13,954 nt of DNA. Source: Planctomycetota bacterium (GTDB taxonomy: Bacteria > Planctomycetota > Phycisphaerae > Tepidisphaerales > Tepidisphaeraceae). The notes under the pieces were generated by a model. It worked only from the letters and a program-made list of their open reading frames with translations, was not told the DNA's origin and ran no database searches. This document shows positions 7,791 through 13,666 of this stretch, piece after piece. The stretch covers positions 1 to 13,954 of the forward strand of contig JAEZED010000129.1 in the NCBI GenBank assembly GCA_023417885.1. The letters run 5' to 3'. Numbering within the stretch: position 1 is the stretch's first letter; each line of letters starts with the position of its first letter. The position numbers were made by a program, and so were the translations under genes.

Positions 7791-8408
7791 GTGGCGTCCA
7801 TGCCGTCCCCTGGCCCGAACGCCGATCCGCCGGAGATTGCCAGGCTCAGGAGCGACCTGCTCGTCGATGCACAGCTGCACGGGCGGCCCATGCGCTTTGC
7901 GACCACGTGGGGCCTCTTCTCCCCGCGCGGCATCGACGACGGCACGCGCCTGCTCCTCGATCACTTCCAGGCGGCGCCCGGTGATCAGAGCCTCGACGTC
8001 GGCTGCGGCTACGGACCGATCGGCCTCGCCCTGGCCGCCGACGCGCCGCAGGGCCATGCCACCCTCGTCGATCGCGACTTCCTGGCGGTCGAGTATGCGC
8101 GCAGGAACGCGGCGCTCAACGGCCTGTCGAACGTGACATGCCGCCTCGGCCATGGCCTGGAGGGACTGCCGGCGGAGGCACGGTTCGACAACGTCGTATC
8201 GAACCTTCCGGCGAAGACGGGCGGCGAGCTGCTCCAGGTGCTGCTGTACGACGCATGGTCGCGCCTTCGGCCGGGCGGACGATTGTGCGTGGTGACGGTA
8301 ACGGGGCTCAGGCGCTTCATCGAGCGTCACATGAAGGCGCGATTCGGCAACTACGACAAGCTGAAGCAGAACCCGCGCTACACCGTCGCCATGGCGGTGC
8401 GCGAGTAA
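7791..8408 (+). CDS. Class I SAM-dependent methyltransferase, RsmC/MTS type
   Basis: A 205-aa single-domain methyltransferase of the MTS family (PF05175-like), related to the catalytic half of 16S rRNA guanine methyltransferase RsmC and to YbxB-type proteins. It shows the entry TTWGLFSPRGIDDGTRLLL, motif I LDVGCGYGPIG (about 68-78), an acidic motif II (VDRD), and motif IV as SNLPAKTG at about 137-144. NLPAK replaces the NPP(F/Y) of RsmC, as in smaller relatives, so the target (rRNA, other RNA or small molecule) is open. C-terminal RRFIERHMKARFGN followed by VAMAVRE fits the family. ATG 7800 is an alternative start. It probably forms an operon with the lipoprotein gene. Confidence 0.88.
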   Translation: MASMPSPGPNADPPEIARLRSDLLVDAQLHGRPMRFATTWGLFSPRGIDDGTRLLLDHFQAAPGDQSLDVGCGYGPIGLALAADAPQGHATLVDRDFLAVEYARRNAALNGLSNVTCRLGHGLEGLPAEARFDNVVSNLPAKTGGELLQVLLYDAWSRLRPGGRLCVVTVTGLRRFIERHMKARFGNYDKLKQNPRYTVAMAVRE

Positions 8409-8491
8409 GCGGCACCCACATCAAAGGCCGGTTTCTCCACGGTGAGGCCGCCACGCGGAAGTGTCGTTGATGCTGCGTGGAATGTCGCGGT

Positions 8492-8519
8492 TTGACGCGG
8501 CGCCTGCATACGGCGTCAA
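8492..8519. repeat. Inverted repeat TTGACGC...GCGTCAA in the gap after the methyltransferase
   Basis: Perfect 7-bp arms separated by 14 nt lie in the 289-nt space between the methyltransferase and the next gene. The arms could be an operator or a hairpin; no T tract follows. Apart from this and the GC-rich CCCC...GGGG dyad near 8625-8639, I see nothing in 8409-8697. Confidence 0.3.
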
Positions 8520-8697
8520 GGCCTCGTGGCGCGGCTGCCCCTGCATCGCGATGCTCGCTTCCTTTACCGGACGCCGTGCGGATTCGGGCGCGCGCGGCCT
8601 GAGGCATGGCCGTTGAGAGTGTCCCCCCACGCCGCGGGGAGCGGGTGGATGTTCCACGCTCCGGCACGGCGGGAACGGAAGAGATGCAAGGCAGATC

Positions 8698-9081
8698 ATG
8701 AAGTACGCACGCTCCACGATGCGGCTGGTGGAAATGAGCCAGGAACTGCGCCCCACGCGCCCGGCAAGCCAGCGTCCCCTGCGCGACCTCGTCACCGCGG
8801 ACAGGATGCTCAGGAAGCTGCGCGGCCAGTTGGCGTCGGGCATGGCGCTGGGGCCGACGCGCCGGGCGGTGCTGGGGCAGGCGGCGGCCGATGCGGCGAA
8901 CCGCGCGATGGGAAACCCAGCCGACGCGGCGCTGGATCGCGCATGCGAGCGGCTGCTGGACGAACTTGACAGCGACGCGGAACAGCTTCTCCCATTTGAC
9001 ACGGCGGCGAGCATCATCGAGCGGGCGACGTTGCAACGCCGCCGATCGCTTCGGAACTCGCCCCCCTCCGACGAGAGGTAG
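8698..9081 (+). CDS. Hypothetical helical protein, 127 aa
   Basis: I do not recognise a family. The frame has strongly GC-biased third positions, an AAGG ribosome site 6 nt before the ATG, and is followed at once by a strong intrinsic terminator, so it is probably a real gene. The product is predicted largely alpha-helical and Ala/Leu/Arg-rich, with a basic N-terminal half (clusters around 27-60), an acidic LLDELDSDAEQLLPFD near 85-100 and a basic end. It has no signal peptide or membrane span. The charge pattern would suit a small nucleic-acid- or protein-binding factor, but that is a guess. Confidence 0.65.
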   Translation: MKYARSTMRLVEMSQELRPTRPASQRPLRDLVTADRMLRKLRGQLASGMALGPTRRAVLGQAAADAANRAMGNPADAALDRACERLLDELDSDAEQLLPFDTAASIIERATLQRRRSLRNSPPSDER

Positions 9082-9108
9082 CGGGCAAACGGCGGGACGT
9101 GTTCTGGC

Positions 9109-9146
9109 ACGGCCGGAGGCGATGGGTATGCGCCTCCGGCCGTTTT
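9109..9146 (+). terminator. Strong Rho-independent terminator
   Basis: A perfect 13-bp stem, ACGGCCGGAGGCG (9109-9121) with CGCCTCCGGCCGT (9131-9143), encloses a 9-nt loop and is followed by T residues. It ends the transcript of the 127-aa gene. Confidence 0.88.
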
Positions 9147-9193
9147 CTCATGGAGTCGGTGCTGCTCCCCTGACGGCGGCGACCAGCTTTTTT

Positions 9194-9199
9194 TTGACA
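9194..9199 (+). promoter_or_regulatory. Consensus -35 box TTGACA
   Basis: The only exact TTGACA I see in an intergenic region of this window. It follows a run of T, which can act as an UP-like element. A -10 partner at the normal distance is poor (around 9217-9222, GGCATT), which weakens the promoter call. If active, it would transcribe the hairpin array that follows. Confidence 0.35.
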
Positions 9200-9204
9200 A
9201 ATCT

Positions 9205-9422
9205 GGGACTTCGATCGGCATTTCAGCAGCGCCAGAGGGGTTTGCGGGGGGCATGTCCACTTTCAGGGACATGGTCATGAGTGACGGATCTGGATAGGTT
9301 TCCGTACGAACGCGGCAAGCGTTCTCGCCGGTCGGCGCGGGCCTCGATGCGGAGGACGAGCCCCGCGCGACCGGATCACTCACGCGGGGCGCGGCCAGGG
9401 GGACCGCGCCCCGCGGCCTTTT
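9205..9422 (+). ncRNA. Candidate structured small RNA or attenuated leader
   Basis: Downstream of the TTGACA box lie four successive hairpins: CATGTCC/GGACATG (9252-9273), GAACGC/GCGTTC (9308-9324), a long one starting CCGGTCG and ending CGACCGG (9328-9374) with 16 or so pairs, and a 12-bp terminator-like stem followed by TTTT. No open frame in it looks coding. It could be a free-standing small RNA of roughly 200 nt or a regulatory leader for sthA. It matches none of the RNA families I can recognise (not SRP, RNase P or tmRNA). The 5' end is approximate. Confidence 0.35.
9383..9422 (+). terminator. Intrinsic terminator upstream of sthA
   Basis: CGCGGGGCGCGG (9383-9394) and CCGCGCCCCGCG (9404-9415) form a perfect 12-bp stem with a 9-nt loop, followed by GCCTTTT. 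No protein gene precedes it, so it must end either an upstream RNA or a leader that continues to sthA. Confidence 0.65.
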
Positions 9423-9470
9423 CGCTCGAAACCCGGCGATGCGAGCGACGGGACGCACGCGCCCGTGCCG

Positions 9471-9476
9471 TAGACT
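9471..9476 (+). promoter_or_regulatory. -10 box TAGACT for a leaderless sthA mRNA
   Basis: TAGACT ends exactly 6 nt before the ATG at 9483, and no Shine-Dalgarno sequence is present. The identical hexamer with identical spacing precedes the leftward secreted-protein gene at 13619. Confidence 0.5.
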
Positions 9477-9482
9477 TGCCCC

Positions 9483-11126
9483 ATGCGGCATTACGACGTC
9501 CTCGTGATCGGTTCGGGTCCCGCCGGGCAGAAGGCGGCGATCCAGGCCGGGAAGCTCGGGAAGAGGGTGGCAATCGTCGAGCGCGACAGCTGGCTCGGCG
9601 GGGTCGCGCTGCACACCGGCACCATTCCCTCCAAGGCGCTCCGCGAGGCGATCCTCCACCTCACGGGCGCGGGCCGGCGCGGGCTGATCGGGGAGATGAT
9701 CGAGGCGCGCCGGCAGATCACGATGGGAGAGCTCATCGGCGCCAGCCGGCAGCTCATCCTGCACGAGCGTGACATCGTGCTCCACCAGCTCCTGCGCAAC
9801 GGCATCGACGTTATCGAGGGGCACGCCTGCTTCGACTCCCCCCGCCAGGTCACCGTCACCACGGGCGGACCTGGCGATCAGGCCCATCGCACCGAGCGCG
9901 TCACCGCCGACCACTTCGTGATCGCCATCGGCACGCAGCCGGCGATGCCGGAGCATGTTCCCTTCACGGATCGGCGCGTCTTCACCAGCGACGGCCTTCT
10001 GAACCTCGAGAAGCTCCCGAAGAGCATGATCGTGGTGGGTGGCGGGGTCATCGGCACGGAGTACGCCTGCATGATGGCGACGCTCGGCGTGAAGGTGACG
10101 CTGGTGGAGGGGCGCCGGCAGGTGCTGGGCTTTCTCGACGAGGAGATCGCCGAGGCGTTCCAGTACCACATGCGTCAGGCGGGGATCACGCTCCGCCTCG
10201 GCGAGAAGGTGCGGGACATCCGCATCATCGGCCCGGACGATCCCGACTTCCCGGAACAGGCGGTTCGCGGCGCCCGGCGCGCCGCCGCCGCGTCCGCCGG
10301 CATGGTCACGCCGGAGACGGAGCGGCGCGCGGCAGCTATCAACACCCCCGTCGCCCCCGACACGGTGGAGGAGGACGGGGAGCATCTGAGCGACGATCAC
10401 GTGCATGCCTCCGGCCCGCACCGCCCCGGTCATCTTCTCCAGGCGCCGGAGAGCGAGCCGGCGCCGGACCCGCGGCTCGTGCAGGCGACGCTCGAGAGCG
10501 GAAAGAAGCTGCGCGCCGCGTCGCTGCTCTACGCCGTCGGCCGGCAGGGGACGACCAGTGGCATCTGCCCCGAGAAGGCCGGCCTGATCGCCGACGATCG
10601 CGAGCGGCTGAAGGTGAACGAAAACTACCAGACCAACGTCCCGCACATCTACGCGGTGGGGGATGTGATCGGCTTTCCGGCGCTGGCCAGCACCGCGATG
10701 GAGCAGGGCCGGCTGGCGGCGTGCCACATGTTCGGCGTGGAGGCCCACAGCTTCCCGGAGCTGTTTCCCTACGGGATCTACGCGATTCCCGAGATCAGCA
10801 TGGTCGGGAAGACCGAGGAGCACCTCACCGAGGCGGGTGTGCCGTACGAGTCGGGGATCGCCAACTACCGCGAGATCGCCCGCGGGCAGTTGCTCGGCGA
10901 CGAGACGGGCATGCTCAAGCTGCTCGTCCACCAGGAGACGCGCGAGATCCTCGGCGTGCACTGCATCGGCACGGGAGCGACGGAGCTGATCCACATCGGC
11001 CAATGCGCCATGGCGATGGGCGGGAAGGTAGAGTTCTTCGCCAACAACGTCTTCAACTACCCGACGCTCGCCGAAGCCTACCGCGTGGCGGCCCTGAACG
11101 CGCTGAACAAGCTGCGGAACGTCTGA
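9483..11126 (+). CDS. sthA: Soluble pyridine nucleotide transhydrogenase with an internal insertion
   Basis: A flavoprotein of the class-I disulfide reductase superfamily that exchanges hydride between NADPH and NAD+ in the cytoplasm (family knowledge). The 547-aa product has the FAD motif VIGSGPAGQKAA at 8-19, GGVALHTGTIPSKALREA at 39-56 (no redox cysteine pair, as expected for SthA and unlike lipoamide dehydrogenase), NAD motif GGGVIGTEYA at 186-195, FAD motif YAVGDVIGFPALAS at 390-403 and the C-terminal FNYPTLAEAYRVAALN, where Tyr replaces the catalytic His of disulfide reductases. E. coli SthA is 466 aa. The extra ~80 residues lie at about 251-333 in the NAD domain, between LRLGEKVRDIRII and LESGKKL, and are Ala/Pro/His/Glu-rich. 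The reading frame stays open across the insert. Confidence 0.9.
   Translation: MRHYDVLVIGSGPAGQKAAIQAGKLGKRVAIVERDSWLGGVALHTGTIPSKALREAILHLTGAGRRGLIGEMIEARRQITMGELIGASRQLILHERDIVLHQLLRNGIDVIEGHACFDSPRQVTVTTGGPGDQAHRTERVTADHFVIAIGTQPAMPEHVPFTDRRVFTSDGLLNLEKLPKSMIVVGGGVIGTEYACMMATLGVKVTLVEGRRQVLGFLDEEIAEAFQYHMRQAGITLRLGEKVRDIRIIGPDDPDFPEQAVRGARRAAAASAGMVTPETERRAAAINTPVAPDTVEEDGEHLSDDHVHASGPHRPGHLLQAPESEPAPDPRLVQATLESGKKLRAASLLYAVGRQGTTSGICPEKAGLIADDRERLKVNENYQTNVPHIYAVGDVIGFPALASTAMEQGRLAACHMFGVEAHSFPELFPYGIYAIPEISMVGKTEEHLTEAGVPYESGIANYREIARGQLLGDETGMLKLLVHQETREILGVHCIGTGATELIHIGQCAMAMGGKVEFFANNVFNYPTLAEAYRVAALNALNKLRNV
11039..11091 (+). repeat. Tandem repeat, copy 1 (inside the 3' end of sthA)
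   Basis: This stretch encodes the SthA C-terminal NNVFNYPTLAEAYRVAA. It reappears 123 nt downstream with 36 identical bases, one A-to-G change, then further identity broken by one inserted C. Confidence 0.85.
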
Positions 11127-11237
11127 GACACGGCGGCCTTCGGCGGGCACGCCGAGGTCTGCGCCAACAACGTCTTCAACTACCCGACGCTCGCCGAGGC
11201 CTACCCGCGTGGCGGCGCTGACGTGTCGCGGAACGGG
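11127..11237 (+). pseudogene. Degraded tandem duplicate of the sthA 3' end
   Basis: Directly after the sthA stop, in the same frame, the sequence reads AAFGGHAEVCANNVFNYPTL and then AEAY, a second version of the SthA C-terminus AMGGKVEFFANNVFNYPTL. One extra C after the Tyr codon shifts the frame; restoring it would give RVAAL again. GCGGAACG near the end echoes the last codons of sthA. The core is identical at DNA level while the preceding GGHAEVC part differs clearly from GGKVEFF. It lacks any start or upstream catalytic region, so it is a relic, either of a partial duplication or of recombination with a diverged sthA copy. Confidence 0.7.
11162..11215 (+). repeat. Tandem repeat, copy 2 (after the sthA stop)
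   Basis: Second copy of the 11039-11091 repeat, offset by 123 nt (41 codons). It contains a +1 C relative to copy 1, which breaks the ancestral frame. Confidence 0.85.
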
Positions 11238-11282
11238 CCGTATACCGCACCGTCCATGCTTCATCACCCGCCCGGTTCGTGG

Positions 11283-11288
11283 TACCCT
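11283..11288 (+). promoter_or_regulatory. Possible -10 box TACCCT before the first membrane protein
   Basis: TACCCT lies 29 nt before the ATG at 11318. The hexamer 17 nt further upstream, TTCATC (11260-11265), is a weak -35 match. The same TACCCT-(T)GC string precedes the lipoprotein gene. Confidence 0.3.
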
Positions 11289-11317
11289 GCCGCCACTCTT
11301 TCGAACGGGGCCGGCGG

Positions 11318-12169
11318 ATGTTCAAGCACTTCAGAAACCTGGATCGTGTTCTGCGCGGCGATGCCACGCGCCTCGAGGACCTGCGGGAGGGCCGCCTGGA
11401 GGTGCCGGCGCGCGGCCTGGCCATGGCGGCACTGCTGCTGGGCGCTTTCTACGGAATGTGCATGGGCAGCTACGGGATCGTCACCGGCCGCGAAGGCGGT
11501 TGGTTGCAGATCATCAGTTCGATGATCAAGGTTCCCGCGCTTTTCGCCCTCACGCTCGTGGTGACGTTCCCGTCGCTGTACGTTTTCAATGCCCTTGTCG
11601 GGAGCCGGCTGCGGCTGGTCTCGATGGTGCGCCTGCTGATCGCGGGCGTCGCGGTCATGCTGGCGCTGCTGGCAAGCTTCGGGACGATCGTGGCGTTCTT
11701 CGGCTTTACGAGCACCAGCTACAACTTCATGAAGCTGCTGAACGTGCTGGTCTTCGCCGTCAGCGGCATCATCGGCCTCAGCTTCCTGCTCCAGACGCTG
11801 CACAGGCTCAGCGTATCGATGGAGGAAGCTTCGCCTTCCACCGCCCCGCCACCGCCGCCGCCACCAGCGCGGCCGGCGGAGGGGGTGGCGACACCGGTAA
11901 CGGTGCATCCGGCGGGCCATCCTGCGGGCCCGACAACCCAGCCTCCTCCGGGCGCGCTGGACGCGATGCACGGTCGCGAGGTCGGCCGGAACGTCAAGAC
12001 CGTCTTCCGCATCTGGGTCGTCGTCTTCGGCCTCGTCGGCGCGCAGATGAGCTGGGTGCTTCGCCCGTTCATCGGCAGCCCGGACGCCCCCTTCGAACTG
12101 TTCCGCCAGCGCACCGGCAACTTCTTTGAGAACGTCTGGAGCTCGCTGGTGATGCTGTTCCAGTCGTGA
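11318..12169 (+). CDS. Polytopic membrane protein with Pro-rich loop, paralogue of the next gene
   Basis: A 283-aa protein of unknown function. Hydrophobic spans are visible at about 33-55, 70-93, 104-128, 138-160 and 229-247, giving five predicted membrane passages. Between spans 4 and 5 is a long Pro/Ala/His-rich segment (about 170-215, with a run of seven prolines) that the downstream paralogue lacks. Conserved marks shared with it are MGSY at 49-52, IKVP at 70-73 and WVLRPFIGSP at 246-255 followed by F-x-x-F-R. The ATG at 11318 is supported by a GGCGG stretch just upstream and by alignment with the paralogue; an earlier GTG at 11279 overlaps the promoter candidate. I do not recognise a characterised family. 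Confidence 0.82.
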   Translation: MFKHFRNLDRVLRGDATRLEDLREGRLEVPARGLAMAALLLGAFYGMCMGSYGIVTGREGGWLQIISSMIKVPALFALTLVVTFPSLYVFNALVGSRLRLVSMVRLLIAGVAVMLALLASFGTIVAFFGFTSTSYNFMKLLNVLVFAVSGIIGLSFLLQTLHRLSVSMEEASPSTAPPPPPPPARPAEGVATPVTVHPAGHPAGPTTQPPPGALDAMHGREVGRNVKTVFRIWVVVFGLVGAQMSWVLRPFIGSPDAPFELFRQRTGNFFENVWSSLVMLFQS

Positions 12170-12223
12170 CCGTTCCCGACCGCGCAAGGCGGCGAGGCCG
12201 CAGACACGACAGACGCCTCTCCC

Positions 12224-12904
12224 ATGTCCACCAGCGCCGCTGAATCTTCCTGGATCAGCCGGATCGGCGGCCGGCTCGACGCATCGCTGCGCGGGCGGAC
12301 GAGCGAGGTGGCGCTGCCGACGCTGCTGGGTGCGCTGGTCATTTTCGGCCTGACCTACGGCGCCGCCATGGGAACCTACAGCGGCGTGTGGGAAGGCAAG
12401 GCGCTCCAGGTGCTGTACTCGGCGCTGAAGGTGCCCCTGCTGCTGACGATCAGCTTCTTTGTCGCCCTCCCGAGCTTCTTCGCGCTCAGCACCATCCTCG
12501 GCGTTCGCGACGACTTCCGCGAGGCGGTGCGCGCCGTGGCGGGGGCGCAGGCGACACTCACGATCGTCCTGGCGTCACTGGCGCCCCTGACGTTCTGGTT
12601 CTACGCCTCGACGGGCGACTACGACCAGGCCGTGCTCTGGAACGGCCTGATGTTCCTGGTCGCCGCGGGCGCGGCGCAGGTGGCGCTGCGAAGAAGCTAT
12701 CGGCCTCTGATCGCGCGCAACCGCCGCCACCGCGTGCTGATGTGGGCGTGGGGAATCTGCTTTGCGTTCGTGGGGATCCAGGCGGCCTGGGTTCTCCGCC
12801 CCTTCATCGGCAAGCCGGGCGAACCCGTGCAATTCTTCCGCGAAACGATGTGGGGCAACGCTTACGTCGAAATCCTCGAGAAAATCGTCCTGGCGATCCG
12901 GTAA
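12224..12904 (+). CDS. Polytopic membrane protein, paralogue of the preceding gene
   Basis: A 226-aa protein with predicted spans at about 30-50, 69-92, 108-128, 136-155 and 170-188 and the same layout as its upstream neighbour: MGTY at 49-52, LKVP at 68-71, AWVLRPFIGKPGEP at 188-201, then FFRE. The loop between spans 4 and 5 is short and basic (RRSYRPLIARNRRHR) instead of Pro-rich. It starts 54 nt after the first gene and is probably cotranscribed with it, suggesting two subunits of one membrane complex. A Walker motif, catalytic signature or signal peptide is not seen. Function unknown. Confidence 0.83.
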   Translation: MSTSAAESSWISRIGGRLDASLRGRTSEVALPTLLGALVIFGLTYGAAMGTYSGVWEGKALQVLYSALKVPLLLTISFFVALPSFFALSTILGVRDDFREAVRAVAGAQATLTIVLASLAPLTFWFYASTGDYDQAVLWNGLMFLVAAGAAQVALRRSYRPLIARNRRHRVLMWAWGICFAFVGIQAAWVLRPFIGKPGEPVQFFRETMWGNAYVEILEKIVLAIR

Positions 12905-12941
12905 AGGTCGCGCCAATCACCACCAGCCGGCCGCGCAGAAC

Positions 12942-13619
12942 CTACTCCGCTTCCTGGCGTGCCAGCACGCCCCGCTGGAGGCGCAGGAGGCGGCGCGAAT
13001 CTACGCCCCCGGCGCCCGCGCCGGTGCGACGCTGCTCGTTGCCGTCGTACGTGGAAATCTCGACCTCCAGCGCCGGCTTGCCCGCCTCATCCTTGATGAG
13101 CTCATACCGCGCGTGCAGGATCTGCCGATCCTCCCCCGAGGTCACGATGAAATGCCCCTGCATCGTCCGATCCACCAGGAACTGATCCACCAGGATTCCC
13201 GTCCGCTGATCGAGCACGAAATGCCCCGGCAGCGGGTTGCCCGCGTCGTCCACCGCGATCCGCAGCAGGTACGGGCGCGTCTGCACGTTGTCACCCATCT
13301 CGTAGGTGATCGACCAGAGATAGACAGGCGCCGCCCCGGCCGGCTGGTCGGGCGCCGGGCCGATCTCGATTCCCATCGAAAACTCTCCCAGCACACGCCC
13401 GCCCGGGAGCACGACCTGCGTCGGGCCGTACCACCGGCCGAACCACTCCTCCCCCAGCACCGCCGGCCGCGTCGCGGGCGCGGGCTGGGCCGGGGCCACC
13501 TGCTGCGGGACCGGCTGCGCCGCGGCGTCAGCGACGCCGTTGATCGGAACCAGCAGTGCTGCGAGCAGCGCAAGGCCGGCGAGAACGGCCACACACGAGA
13601 GACGGCAGATCGGGATCAT
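12942..13619 (-). CDS. Secreted protein with possible beta-barrel domain
   Basis: A 225-aa leftward protein, convergent with the membrane pair (37-nt gap). The N-terminus is a clear Sec signal peptide (hydrophobic 8-26, AxA-type sites around 30-34) with no lipobox, followed by a Pro/Ala/Gln linker to about 53. The mature domain opens with EEWFGRWYG at 57-65, a GxW pattern reminiscent of lipocalin-like barrels, and continues with alternating strands (YLWSITYEMGD, YLLRIAVDD, ILVDQFLVD, HFIVTSGED, LEVEISTYDG). The C-terminal 30 residues are Arg-rich. The fold is inference; no family is recognised. Start ATG 13619 fits the signal peptide and the -10 box 6 nt before it. Confidence 0.85.
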   Translation of the reverse strand: MIPICRLSCVAVLAGLALLAALLVPINGVADAAAQPVPQQVAPAQPAPATRPAVLGEEWFGRWYGPTQVVLPGGRVLGEFSMGIEIGPAPDQPAGAAPVYLWSITYEMGDNVQTRPYLLRIAVDDAGNPLPGHFVLDQRTGILVDQFLVDRTMQGHFIVTSGEDRQILHARYELIKDEAGKPALEVEISTYDGNEQRRTGAGAGGVDSRRLLRLQRGVLARQEAE

Positions 13620-13625
13620 GCCCCA

Positions 13626-13631
13626 AGTCTA
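13626..13631 (-). promoter_or_regulatory. -10 box TAGACT for the leaderless secreted-protein mRNA
   Basis: On the minus strand TAGACT ends 6 nt before the ATG at 13619, the same hexamer and spacing as at sthA. No properly spaced Shine-Dalgarno sequence is present (TGGGG is too close to the ATG). Confidence 0.48.
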
Positions 13632-13666
13632 GCGGACCGTCGACCTCGCGGAGCGCTGCCGAACCC

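Larger units (their letters stand above)
9082..9482. other. Structured 401-nt gap before sthA
   Basis: No protein gene is supported here. In order it holds an intrinsic terminator (9109-9146), a T8 tract running into TTGACA (9194-9199), hairpins at 9252-9273, 9308-9324 and 9328-9374, a second terminator-like hairpin (9383-9422), and the -10 box of sthA (9471-9476). The density of secondary structure far exceeds that of the other gaps in the window. Confidence 0.7.

Noticed and set aside
8492..8520. TTGACG at 8492 as a -35 box for the 127-aa gene
   Set aside because: Nothing resembling a -10 box lies 16-18 nt downstream, and the hexamer is better explained as one arm of the TTGACGC/GCGTCAA inverted repeat.
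9252..9273. CATGTCC...GGACATG as a terminal inverted repeat of an insertion sequence
   Set aside because: No partner copy, target-site duplication or transposase fragment is found nearby, so it is treated as a hairpin in the structured gap.
9483..11126. Lipoamide dehydrogenase or mercuric reductase instead of SthA
   Set aside because: The redox-active Cys pair is absent (VALHTGT) and the C-terminal His-Glu dyad is replaced by FNYPTLAE, as in transhydrogenases.
8421..11267. Open frame of about 950 codons on the minus strand antisense to sthA and the preceding gap
   Set aside because: Same GC-driven shadow effect; it passes through two terminators and several hairpins and has no recognisable domain.
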